The notes beneath the pieces were generated by a model that saw only the letters and a program-made list of their open reading frames with translations, searched no databases and had not been told where the DNA came from. Of a stretch of 45,389 bases of DNA, positions 23,788-30,951 are shown piece after piece. The translations under genes were made by a program, and so were the position numbers. How positions within the stretch are numbered: the stretch's first letter is position 1; the number at the start of each line of letters is the position of its first letter. Location: NCBI RefSeq assembly GCF_004348345.1, contig NZ_SMJZ01000055.1, forward strand, positions 1 through 45,389, written 5' to 3'. The stretch comes from Nonomuraea longispora. GTDB taxonomy: Bacteria; Actinomycetota; Actinomycetes; Streptosporangiales; Streptosporangiaceae.

Positions 23788-24714
23788 TCAGAGGAGCCGC
23801 GAGGTGACGCCGGCGGTGTCCGCGGCGACGCGGGCCGCGCCGTCCGGGCCGGTGTCGCCGTCGGCGACCGTGACCGCGTAGCGGAAGGCCAGCGACGCAC
23901 CCGGCTCGACCGGCCGTACGACGTCGAAGAACGGCGCGGGGCACACGCACGCGAAGATCCCCGTGCGGACGAACCACCGGACCGGCTCCTCACCAGCGGG
24001 GCCGTCGTCGACGAACACCAGCGTCGAGCTCGCGTCCACCTCGTCGTGGTCGCCGGAGTAGGCCAGCCACGTGCCCCGCTCGCCCATCATCTCGTCGCCA
24101 CCGGAGCGCCCGTCCATGTAGACGCGCCCGTTGCTGAACGAGCGCGGCCCGCGCCAGAACAGCCCGCCGTACCCGGCGTTGGGCCGCCCCTCGGTGGTGG
24201 GGCTGCCGATCGGGACGGTGACGCCGGAGACGTTGGTGAACTCGGTGGTGTACGCCAGCGTCCACCCGTCCCGGCCGATCAGCGCGCCGAAGGAGCGCCG
24301 TTCGGTGAACCACGGCTCGCCGGTGCTCGTCACCCAGGTCAGCGACTCCCGCACGGCCATCCGGTCCTCGCCGCCGCTGATCTCGTCGAAGCCGTTGTGC
24401 ACGATCGAGCCGTTGTTGTCCGCCTGCACGTAACCGCGGTCGCGGTAGTACGTGACGCCGCCCCAGAAGTTCTGGCTGCCCACGTTCGGCAGCGACCACG
24501 CGATGCCCTTGTGCCAGACGTGGTCCCATGGCCGGTAGAGCGACACCAGCCGGCCGGACAGCGTGCGCAGCGGGTGGAAGTAGGGGCGGGGCGACTCCAG
24601 CTGCCGGTCCCACGGGCCGTACACGTAACGGAACAGCTCGACGCCGCCGCTCGTGAGTGTCAGCGCGCGCCCGCGCTCGTCGGTGAGCCGCAGCCCGTCC
24701 ACGGGTTCGGTCAT
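23788..24714 (-). CDS. PmoA-like (DUF6807) protein
   Basis: A 308-residue protein of the family annotated as PmoA or DUF6807, common in sugar-utilisation operons of actinobacteria and planctomycetes. Conserved blocks are RYVYGPWDRQLESPRPYFHPLRTLSG, RPWDHVWHKGIAWSLPNVG, NFWGGVTYYRDRGY and NAGYGGLFWRGPRSF. The many conserved His, Asp and Trp residues suggest a carbohydrate-related role, but no reaction is established. The name PmoA refers to methane oxygenase and is misleading. The start ATG 24714 overlaps the stop of the oxidoreductase gene by one base, so translation is coupled. Confidence 0.8.
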   Translation of the reverse strand: MTEPVDGLRLTDERGRALTLTSGGVELFRYVYGPWDRQLESPRPYFHPLRTLSGRLVSLYRPWDHVWHKGIAWSLPNVGSQNFWGGVTYYRDRGYVQADNNGSIVHNGFDEISGGEDRMAVRESLTWVTSTGEPWFTERRSFGALIGRDGWTLAYTTEFTNVSGVTVPIGSPTTEGRPNAGYGGLFWRGPRSFSNGRVYMDGRSGGDEMMGERGTWLAYSGDHDEVDASSTLVFVDDGPAGEEPVRWFVRTGIFACVCPAPFFDVVRPVEPGASLAFRYAVTVADGDTGPDGAARVAADTAGVTSRLL

Positions 24715-25802
24715 CAGAGGTTCCCTTCGGTCGCGAGCCACGGGGCCTGGTGCCCGCCCATGGAGGTGTAGAACGGGGAGTCCTCGGTCAGCTCGCCGCG
24801 CGCCACCTCCCGGCCGGTGAAGGCGGAGGCGTAGACGGCGGCGATGAGCTCGAGGGTCGGGCGGGCCTGCGCCGTCGTGACCGGCATCGGCGCGCCGGAG
24901 CGCAGCGCCGCCCCGACCGCCGCGAACTGGGCCGAGTGGCCGGACGGCACGCCGGGCGGCAGCGCGTTCCAGCGGGACTCGGCGTCCGCGTCGCCGGGGG
25001 CCGGGGTGAAGCGCCAGGAGTCGTCGCCGTAGCCGTACAGGTGTTCCAGCTCGACCGTGCCGCCGGCCAGGTCGAGGCGCAGGTAGCTGGTCTCGCGGGC
25101 GGACAGCAGGCTGTTGACGATCACCAGGGTGGCTCCCGAGGCGAGGGTCACCACCGCGGTCGAGAAGTCCTCCGTCCGGGTCGGCCGGGCCTTGCGGCCA
25201 GCCGTGGCGCGTACCGACTCCCACGGGCCGGCGAGGGACAGCATGAGGTCCATCTGGTGGATGCCGTGCCCCATGGTGGGCCCGCCGCCCTCCGACTCCC
25301 AGGTGCCGCGCCAGGGCACCGCGAAGTAGGAGTCGGGACGGAACCACAGCGTGTTGCAGAGCGCCAGGTGTAGCGGCCCGAGGTCGCCGCGGGCGATCAC
25401 CTCACGCAGCGCGAGCGCGCGGGCGCCGAACCGGTGTTGCGAGACGGTGCCGAACGAGCCGGCGCCGCGCGCCTCGGCCGCGGCGATCTCGTCGAACTCC
25501 CGCAGCGACAGCGCCGGCGGCTTCTCGCACAACACCGACCAGCCCCGCTCCAGCACCGCCACGGCCTGGTCACGGTGCAGGCCGGGAGGCGAGCACAGGT
25601 GCACGACGTCGCACTCCGACCGTTCGAGCAGCTCCTCGACGCTCGTGTAACGCTCGGGCACGTCCCATTGTGCGGCGAACGCGTCCAGCCGGCCGGCGTC
25701 GACGTCCACGGCGGCGACGATCCGCGCCCCTTCGCCCAGCGCCGGCACGGCGGCGGCGTGAATGCCGGCGATGCCGCCGGCGCCGACGATCGCGACTCTC
25801 AT
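24714..25802 (-). CDS. Gfo/Idh/MocA-family NAD(P)-dependent oxidoreductase
   Basis: A 362-residue sugar or inositol-type dehydrogenase. The N-terminal Rossmann fold begins MRVAIVGAGGIAGIHAAAVPAL (GxGGxxxxH), and the conserved EKP motif is present in WSVLCEKPPALS. The substrate domain has GGGPTMGHGIHQMDLMLSLAGPWESV, with the typical D/GxxxH pair. The substrate is unknown. The gene overlaps the GH3 gene by 4 bases (ATGA) and the PmoA-like gene by one base, which shows tight operon coupling. It probably oxidises a sugar released by the GH3 enzyme. Confidence 0.88.
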   Translation of the reverse strand: MRVAIVGAGGIAGIHAAAVPALGEGARIVAAVDVDAGRLDAFAAQWDVPERYTSVEELLERSECDVVHLCSPPGLHRDQAVAVLERGWSVLCEKPPALSLREFDEIAAAEARGAGSFGTVSQHRFGARALALREVIARGDLGPLHLALCNTLWFRPDSYFAVPWRGTWESEGGGPTMGHGIHQMDLMLSLAGPWESVRATAGRKARPTRTEDFSTAVVTLASGATLVIVNSLLSARETSYLRLDLAGGTVELEHLYGYGDDSWRFTPAPGDADAESRWNALPPGVPSGHSAQFAAVGAALRSGAPMPVTTAQARPTLELIAAVYASAFTGREVARGELTEDSPFYTSMGGHQAPWLATEGNL

Positions 25803-28108
25803 GACGGCTGTCCCTTCTCGACCGACACGGCGCCCAGCCGCCGCTCGTCCCCGGTGATCTCGTGCAAGGGCCCGGTCAGCAGCACGCTCACCTCGGCCAC
25901 CACGTCCGCGGCCGATCGGCGCACCGACACGCCCACCTCGCCCGGCTCGACCACGCGCCGCCCGTCCCTGCCGGTGAAGGCCAGCAGCCGCGCGGGCACG
26001 TCGAAGCCCACCGTCGCGCTCTCGCCGGGCTCCAGCTCGACCCTGGCGTAGCCGACGAGCTGGGCGAGCGGCCGGGTGACCGAGGCGATCCGGTCGGAGG
26101 CGTACAGCTGGACGACCTCGGCGCCCCGCCGTTCGCCCGCGTTGCGCACGACGACCGAGCACCGGATCGGCTCCCCGGCCCGCACCCGCTCGTCGGCCCT
26201 CAGGCCCTCGTAGACGAAGCGGGTGTAGCTGAGCCCGTGCCCGAAGGCCAGCGCCGGGGCCGGGTCGATGTTGCTGACCGAGCCGGCCGCGCCCAGTTTG
26301 GGGTGCAGGTAGCTGTAGGGCTGGCCGGCGGTCGAGCGCGGCATGCTCATCGGCAGCCGGCCCGAGGGGTTCACCGCGCCGCTGAGCACCCGGGCGATGG
26401 CGCCCGCCCCTTCCTCGCCGGGGAAGTACGCCTGCACGACGGCGGCGGCGTCCCTGATGATCCGCGGCACCGCGTACGCGCGGCCCGTCATCAGCACGAC
26501 CACGACCGGCGTGCCCGTGGCGATGACCGCGTCGGCCAGCTCCTGCTGCGCGCCGGGCAGGTCGAGCGTCTCGACGTCGCAGCCCTCGCCGGAGGTGCCC
26601 CTGCCGAACAGCCCCGACCGGTCCCCGAGCACGAGGATCGCGACGTCCGAACCGGCGGCCAGGCGGGCTGCGGCGGCGATCCCCGAGCGATCGCCGTCGT
26701 CCACCCCCGTGCCCCGGTCGACCCGGATCACGGCCTCCGGCAGCTCCTCCCGCAGCGCGTCGAGCACCGTGGGCGCCGCGATGCCGGTCTCCACGCCGGG
26801 GGAGTGCGGCAGCACGTGGTTGACGAAGGAGTAGCAGCCGAACAACGCCGCGACGCTGCCGGCGTTCGGGCCGAGGACCGCGACGCGCCTGCCCTCGGCC
26901 CGGCCGAGCGGCAGCACACCGTCGTTGGCGAGCAGCACGATCGACTCCTCGGCCAGGCGCCGCGCCAGGGCGCGGGAACCGGGGTCGTCGAGGTCGATCG
27001 GGCCCGGCCCGCTGGGCTCGTAGCCGTCGTCGAGCAGGCCGAGCGCCGCCTTCTGCGTCAACACCCTGCGCAGCGCCCGGTCGACCAGCGACTCCGGGAT
27101 CCGCCCAGAGGTCACGGCCCGCTTCAGCGGCTCCAGGTAGGCCACCCCGGTGGGCAGCTCGACGTCGATGCCCGCACTGAGCGCCTGCACGGCCGCGTCC
27201 TCGGCGTCGGTGGCCACGGCGTGCAGCGTGTGCAGGAAGGCCACGGCGAAGTAGTCGGCCACCACTGTGCCCTCGAAGCCCCACTCGTCGCGCAGGATCC
27301 GGGTGAGGTAGTGGGCGTCGGCGGCGATCGGGATGCCGTCGATCTCGGCGTAGGAGTTCATGACCGAGCCCGCCCGCGCGTCCCGCACGGCGACCTCGAA
27401 GGGGAACAGCAACGTGTCGGCCACCTCGCGGGGGCCCGCGTGCACGGGGGCGAGGTTGCGGCCCGCGCGGGAGTTGGAATATCCGACGAAGTGTTTGAGT
27501 GTGGCGATCACACCCGTGGACTGCAGGCCGCGCACGTACGCCGCGCCGATGGTGGCGACCTCGTACGGGTCTTCGGAGATGCACTCCTCGACCCGGCCCC
27601 ACCGCTGGTCGCGGATCACGTCGAGCACCGGGGCCAGGCCCTGGTGCACGCCGAGCGCCCGCATGGAGGCCCCGATCCTGCGCCCCATCTCCTCCACGAG
27701 GGCGGGGTCGAACGTCGCGCCCCATGCGGGCGGCACGGGATAGGTCGTGGCCCGCCAGGCCGCCAGCCCGGTCAGGCACTCCTCGTGCGCGATGGCGGGG
27801 ATGCCCAGCCGGGTGTGGTCGCGCAGCCAGCGCTGCATGTCGGCCAGTTCGGCGCCGGCCTGCGCGGGGTCCACGGGCGTGGTGCCGAAGTGGCGCGTGA
27901 CGTGGCCGAGACCGTGGCGGGCGAACTCCTCGAACTCCTCCTCGTCGCCCTGCATCGCGTCCTGCAGCGGCGCGACGACGCCCTCTTCGCGGTTGACGTG
28001 GCGCCACAGGCCGACGAGCTGGACGAGTTTCTCGTCGAGCGACATCTCCGCCGGGAGGTTTCCGGCCCGGAGCGCCGCCGCCTCCGGCTGCTCACCTTGT
28101 GCAGGCAT
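25799..28108 (-). CDS. Glycoside hydrolase family 3 beta-glycosidase
   Basis: A 769-residue GH3 enzyme, first gene of the operon. The (beta/alpha)8 domain carries IPAIAHEECLTGLAAWRATTYPVP, VLDVIRDQRWGRVEECISEDP and TLKHFVGYSNSRAGRN; the nucleophile Asp lies in EGTVVADYFAV. The alpha/beta sandwich domain includes ESIVLLANDGVLPLGRAEGRRVAVLGPNA, and a C-terminal fibronectin III-like domain follows AFGHGLSYTRF. No signal peptide is present, so it acts inside the cell on imported oligosaccharides. The sequence fits beta-glucosidases and beta-xylosidases; specificity is not fixed. ATG 28108 follows GAGGG. A LacI-type palindrome lies 35-48 bases upstream, and the LacI gene is divergent. Confidence 0.9.
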   Translation of the reverse strand: MPAQGEQPEAAALRAGNLPAEMSLDEKLVQLVGLWRHVNREEGVVAPLQDAMQGDEEEFEEFARHGLGHVTRHFGTTPVDPAQAGAELADMQRWLRDHTRLGIPAIAHEECLTGLAAWRATTYPVPPAWGATFDPALVEEMGRRIGASMRALGVHQGLAPVLDVIRDQRWGRVEECISEDPYEVATIGAAYVRGLQSTGVIATLKHFVGYSNSRAGRNLAPVHAGPREVADTLLFPFEVAVRDARAGSVMNSYAEIDGIPIAADAHYLTRILRDEWGFEGTVVADYFAVAFLHTLHAVATDAEDAAVQALSAGIDVELPTGVAYLEPLKRAVTSGRIPESLVDRALRRVLTQKAALGLLDDGYEPSGPGPIDLDDPGSRALARRLAEESIVLLANDGVLPLGRAEGRRVAVLGPNAGSVAALFGCYSFVNHVLPHSPGVETGIAAPTVLDALREELPEAVIRVDRGTGVDDGDRSGIAAAARLAAGSDVAILVLGDRSGLFGRGTSGEGCDVETLDLPGAQQELADAVIATGTPVVVVLMTGRAYAVPRIIRDAAAVVQAYFPGEEGAGAIARVLSGAVNPSGRLPMSMPRSTAGQPYSYLHPKLGAAGSVSNIDPAPALAFGHGLSYTRFVYEGLRADERVRAGEPIRCSVVVRNAGERRGAEVVQLYASDRIASVTRPLAQLVGYARVELEPGESATVGFDVPARLLAFTGRDGRRVVEPGEVGVSVRRSAADVVAEVSVLLTGPLHEITGDERRLGAVSVEKGQPS

Positions 28109-28142
28109 ACACCCTCGTTCGTGGGATGAGATCTCCAACGGA

Positions 28143-28156
28143 TGGTAGCGCTAACA
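28143..28156. promoter_or_regulatory. LacI-type operator upstream of the GH3 operon
   Basis: TGGTAGCGCTAACA is centred on the perfect palindrome TAGCGCTA with the central CG typical of LacI-family operators. It lies 35-48 bases upstream of the GH3 ATG. The divergent LacI gene is the obvious candidate binder. Confidence 0.5.
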
Positions 28157-28206
28157 GACGGTCGGCTCGATCGCGGCGTGCGCCCTGAACGCACCTCGAA
28201 ACGCTT

Positions 28207-28234
28207 GGAAAGTTTCCGGACATCTTTCCGAAAG
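28207..28234. promoter_or_regulatory. Two adjacent GAAA/TTTC palindromes in the GH3-lacI divergent region
   Basis: GGAAAGTTTCC (28207-28217) and CTTTCCGAAAG (28224-28234) are perfect palindromes about a single central base, 17 bases apart centre to centre. The second abuts the -35 box of the proposed lacI promoter. GAAAnTTTC resembles xylan-gene operators of streptomycetes. Confidence 0.5.
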
Positions 28235-28235
28235 A

Positions 28236-28264
28236 TTACGGTGACATTGCCGATGCGTTACGCT
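28236..28264 (+). promoter_or_regulatory. Candidate lacI promoter
   Basis: TTACGG (28236-28241) and TACGCT (28259-28264) are separated by 17 bases. A transcript would have a leader of about 150 bases containing another TTTCCGAAA palindrome and an 8-bp hairpin (28381-28403). Confidence 0.35.
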
Positions 28265-28357
28265 AGGCTCCGAGCTGCATCCATGTCAACAGCCTCAGGA
28301 GTCGGCGGCGGTCCGCTGATATCTCCAGGTCAGCTGGCGGCATGACAGATGTGTGCA

Positions 28358-28368
28358 TTTTCCGAAAA
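28358..28368. promoter_or_regulatory. Second TTTCCGAAA palindrome, upstream of lacI
   Basis: TTTTCCGAAAA shares its nine central bases with the palindrome at 28224-28234. It lies 55 bases before the lacI start and may be an autoregulatory operator. Confidence 0.45.
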
Positions 28369-28380
28369 ATCCACCTCGCA

Positions 28381-28403
28381 GGTGCCGGCCGGACACCGGC
28401 ACC
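28381..28403 (+). promoter_or_regulatory. Hairpin in the lacI leader
   Basis: GGTGCCGG (28381-28388) pairs perfectly with CCGGCACC (28396-28403) around a 7-base loop, 20 bases before the lacI GTG. It could form in the leader mRNA close to the ribosome-binding site; a function is not shown. Confidence 0.3.
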
Positions 28404-28422
28404 CACGGCAACGGGAGGTCCT

Positions 28423-29451
28423 GTGCCCCGAGCGCCGCGAGCAACGCTGGCCGACGTCGCGGCGGCCGCCGGAGTGTCGGTGCCGACGGTCTCCAAGGTC
28501 CTCAGCGGCAAGAAACACGTCTCCGCCGCCACGAGGGACAAAGTCCTCGAAGCGGTCAGGGTGTTCGGCTACGAGACCCCACGCCCGCCCAGCTCGCCCA
28601 GGGTCGGCCTGGTCGATCTGCTCATCGACGGACTCGGCTCGCCGTGGGCCGAGGTGCTCATCAGAGGCGCGGAGCAGGCGGCGGCCCGCTGGGGCTTCTC
28701 GCTCGTCGTGACCTCCTCCGCGCGTCCCGACTTCGACCTGCGGCGCTGGATCGGCACGGTCCGCAAACGCGGCACCGACGGCATCGTGCTGGTGCTGACC
28801 CGGGCCGACCAGCGGGAGATCGAGGCGATCGAGGAACTCCTGCACGTGCCGCTCGTGCTGCTCGACCCCGCGGGCCAGCGCGATCCGCGCATCTCCACCG
28901 TCGGCGCCACCAACTGGCTGGGCGGCGTCATGGCAACCACCCACCTTCTGGAGCTCGGGCACACCCGGATCGGCTTCATCGGCGGCCCGCTCGACGCGCA
29001 GTGCACGCTCGACCGCTACGAGGGCTATCTGGCGGCGCACCGCACGTTCGGCATCGACCCAGACCCGGAGCTGACCCACTACGGCAACTTCATGGTCAGC
29101 GGCGGCAAGGACCACGGCGCGCGGCTGCTCGGCCGCGACGACCCGCCCAGCGCCATCTTCGCGGCCAACGACCTGCAGGCCGCGGGCGTCTACCAGGCGG
29201 CCACCGAGCGCGGCGTCCGCGTGCCCGACGAGCTGTCGGTCGTCGGGTTCGACGACTCGATGGTGTGCGAGATGCTCTCGCCGCCGCTCACCACCGTCCG
29301 CCAGCCGCTCGACGACATGGCCAACGAGGCGGTCCGGCTCGTCTCCGAGGAGCTGACCCATCCCCGGGGCCCGGCGGGCACCCGCATCGAGCTCGCCACC
29401 ACGCTCGTCGTGCGGGGCAGCACCGCGTCCTTCGGCGAGCGGAGCGCGTGA
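28423..29451 (+). CDS. LacI-family transcriptional regulator
   Basis: A 342-residue repressor. The N-terminal HTH and hinge read ATLADVAAAAGVSVPTVSKVLSGKKHVSAATRDKVLEAVRVFGY. The sugar-binding domain includes VGLVDLLIDGLGSPWAEVLIRGAEQAA, TRIGFIGGPLDAQCTLDRYEGYLAAH, PSAIFAANDLQAAGVYQAATERG and LSVVGFDDSMVCEMLSPPLTTVRQPL, all standard LacI/PBP blocks. GTG 28423 follows GGGAGG; the frame is open upstream but without a better site. It is divergent from the GH3 operon and is its likely regulator, responding to an oligosaccharide. Its stop overlaps the ATG of the cupin gene (TGATG). Confidence 0.9.
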   Translation: MPRAPRATLADVAAAAGVSVPTVSKVLSGKKHVSAATRDKVLEAVRVFGYETPRPPSSPRVGLVDLLIDGLGSPWAEVLIRGAEQAAARWGFSLVVTSSARPDFDLRRWIGTVRKRGTDGIVLVLTRADQREIEAIEELLHVPLVLLDPAGQRDPRISTVGATNWLGGVMATTHLLELGHTRIGFIGGPLDAQCTLDRYEGYLAAHRTFGIDPDPELTHYGNFMVSGGKDHGARLLGRDDPPSAIFAANDLQAAGVYQAATERGVRVPDELSVVGFDDSMVCEMLSPPLTTVRQPLDDMANEAVRLVSEELTHPRGPAGTRIELATTLVVRGSTASFGERSA

Positions 29452-30185
29452 TGCCCGCGGCGTTCCCCGGCGGCACGTCCGTCACCCGGCTGTCGGTCTA
29501 CACCGGCGCGTGCGCCGACGGCCTGGAGGGCGGCACCCCGCACCTGCACACCGCCTCCACCGAGGGCTACGTCGTGATCGGCGGGCACGGAGCGCTGCAG
29601 ACCCTCGGCACGCACGGTTTCAGGGAGACGGAGCTGACGGCCGGGTCGACCGTGTGGTTCACCCCCGGCACGATCCACCGGGCGGTCAACCGCGGGGGCC
29701 TGCAGGTCGTGGTCGTGATGGCGAACGCGGGACTGCCCGAGGCGGGCGACGCGGTCATGACGTTCCCGCCCGAGATCATGGCCGATCCCGGACGTTACCG
29801 GGCCGCGGCGACCCTGCCCGAAGGCGAGGGGGAGGAGGCGATGGAGGCGGCCGCGATGCGCCGGCGCGAGCTGGCCGTCCAGGGTTTCCGCGCACTGGCC
29901 GGCAGCGCCGCCGCCGGCGACCACGGCCCGCTGGAACGTTTCTACGACCACGCGGTCGCGCTGGTGCGGCCCAGGGTCGCGGCCTGGCGCGAGACCTTCG
30001 AGCGTACGGTCGCCGCGCAGGCCCGCCACACCGCCGCCGTGCTCGACGCCCTGGCCCGCGGCGACGGCGCGCACCTGCGCCAGTCGGAGCTCCTGGAGTC
30101 GCCGCAGAGCGCGGAGACCCGCTGGGGCATGTGCGGACGGCTGCGCACCCACGATGTGCTCGGCCCCGTCGAGCCGGGTCAGTAA
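29451..30185 (+). CDS. Cupin-domain protein coupled to the LacI gene
   Basis: A 244-residue protein starting at ATG 29451, one base overlapping the lacI stop. The N-terminal half is a cupin: TPHLHTASTEGYVVIGGHGALQTL gives the HxH of motif 1, and AGSTVWFTPGTIHRAVNRGGLQVVVVMANAG gives motif 2 with its His. The C-terminal half is helical and charged (ERFYDHAVALVRPRVAAWRETFERTVAAQARHTAAVLDALARGD). Sugar-responsive cupin proteins are often isomerases or sensors; none is proven for this type. Its coupling to lacI suggests a role in the same pathway. Its end overlaps the convergent gntR gene by 7 bases. Confidence 0.75.
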   Translation: MPAAFPGGTSVTRLSVYTGACADGLEGGTPHLHTASTEGYVVIGGHGALQTLGTHGFRETELTAGSTVWFTPGTIHRAVNRGGLQVVVVMANAGLPEAGDAVMTFPPEIMADPGRYRAAATLPEGEGEEAMEAAAMRRRELAVQGFRALAGSAAAGDHGPLERFYDHAVALVRPRVAAWRETFERTVAAQARHTAAVLDALARGDGAHLRQSELLESPQSAETRWGMCGRLRTHDVLGPVEPGQ

Positions 30186-30928
30186 GGGACCGTGCGCACC
30201 AGGAGGATCGAGAAGACCTCCTGCCGGTAATAGCAGCGGGTCGACAACACCACCGTGCCGGTGTCGGCGTGGCTGGTCTGCCGCGTGGTCAGCACCGGTG
30301 TGCCGGCGTCGACGCCGAGCAGCTTGGCCACGCCCTCGCCCGCCAGCGCCGCCTCCAGCCGGGCTTCGTCCCTGACGATGCGGGTGCCGGTGGCGTGCAC
30401 GAGCGTGGGGAAGTCGCCGCCCAGCCCGGTCACCGGCGCCGGGTCGAACGGGACGCCGTTGACCTTGAGCGGGACATGGTCGTGCAGCACGATCGCGGGC
30501 GTGCCGTCGATCGCGAGGCAGCGCTCCACCCGCCAGATCCGCTCACCCTCCGGCACGCCGAGCGCGGCGGCGGCCTCCGGCGTGGCGGGCACCTGCTCGG
30601 CGCGGGCGTGGGGGAGCGACGGCGTGCGGCCCGTGGCGGCGATCCGGTGCGGCAGCGAGCCGATGTCGTGCAGGTCGACGAAGACGCTCGTGAACGGTCC
30701 AGCGGCCGGGCCCGGCCGCTGCCGGACGAACGTGCCCACACCCCAGCGGCGGGAGATGAGGCCTTCGAGCCAGAGCTGGCCGAGGGCCTCGCGGACGGTG
30801 ACCCGGCTCACGGCCAGCCGGCGGGCCAGCTCGGCCTCGGAGGGCAACTGGTCGCCCAGCTCGAACTCCGCCGCGATGAGCTCACGGATCGCCTGCGCGG
30901 CCATGGCGGCTCGCTTGGGCGGTTTCAT
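30179..30928 (-). CDS. GntR-family regulator, HutC (UTRA) type
   Basis: A 249-residue repressor. The winged helix reads AQAIRELIAAEFELGDQLPSEAELARRLAVSRVTVREALGQLWLEGLISRRWGVGTFV, and a UTRA ligand domain follows (EGERIWRVERCLAIDGTPAIVLHDHVPL). It is the third gene of the MFS-sulfatase-gntR operon; the sulfatase stop lies 23 bases upstream. HutC-type proteins bind sites containing GTCTAGAC or GTMTATAC, and GTCTAGAC occurs in front of this operon at 33832-33839. A palindrome, TACAACTGTA, lies just upstream of its own start and may also serve as an internal promoter or operator. Confidence 0.88.
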   Translation of the reverse strand: MKPPKRAAMAAQAIRELIAAEFELGDQLPSEAELARRLAVSRVTVREALGQLWLEGLISRRWGVGTFVRQRPGPAAGPFTSVFVDLHDIGSLPHRIAATGRTPSLPHARAEQVPATPEAAAALGVPEGERIWRVERCLAIDGTPAIVLHDHVPLKVNGVPFDPAPVTGLGGDFPTLVHATGTRIVRDEARLEAALAGEGVAKLLGVDAGTPVLTTRQTSHADTGTVVLSTRCYYRQEVFSILLVRTVPY

Positions 30929-30933
30929 CACCG

Positions 30934-30943
30934 TACAACTGTA
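30934..30943. promoter_or_regulatory. TACAACTGTA palindrome upstream of gntR
   Basis: TACA and TGTA arms flank AC, 6-15 bases before the gntR ATG and within the gap behind the sulfatase gene. On the minus strand TACAGT could serve as a -10 element for an internal, nearly leaderless transcript. Confidence 0.3.
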
Positions 30944-30951
30944 GAGCCGGC

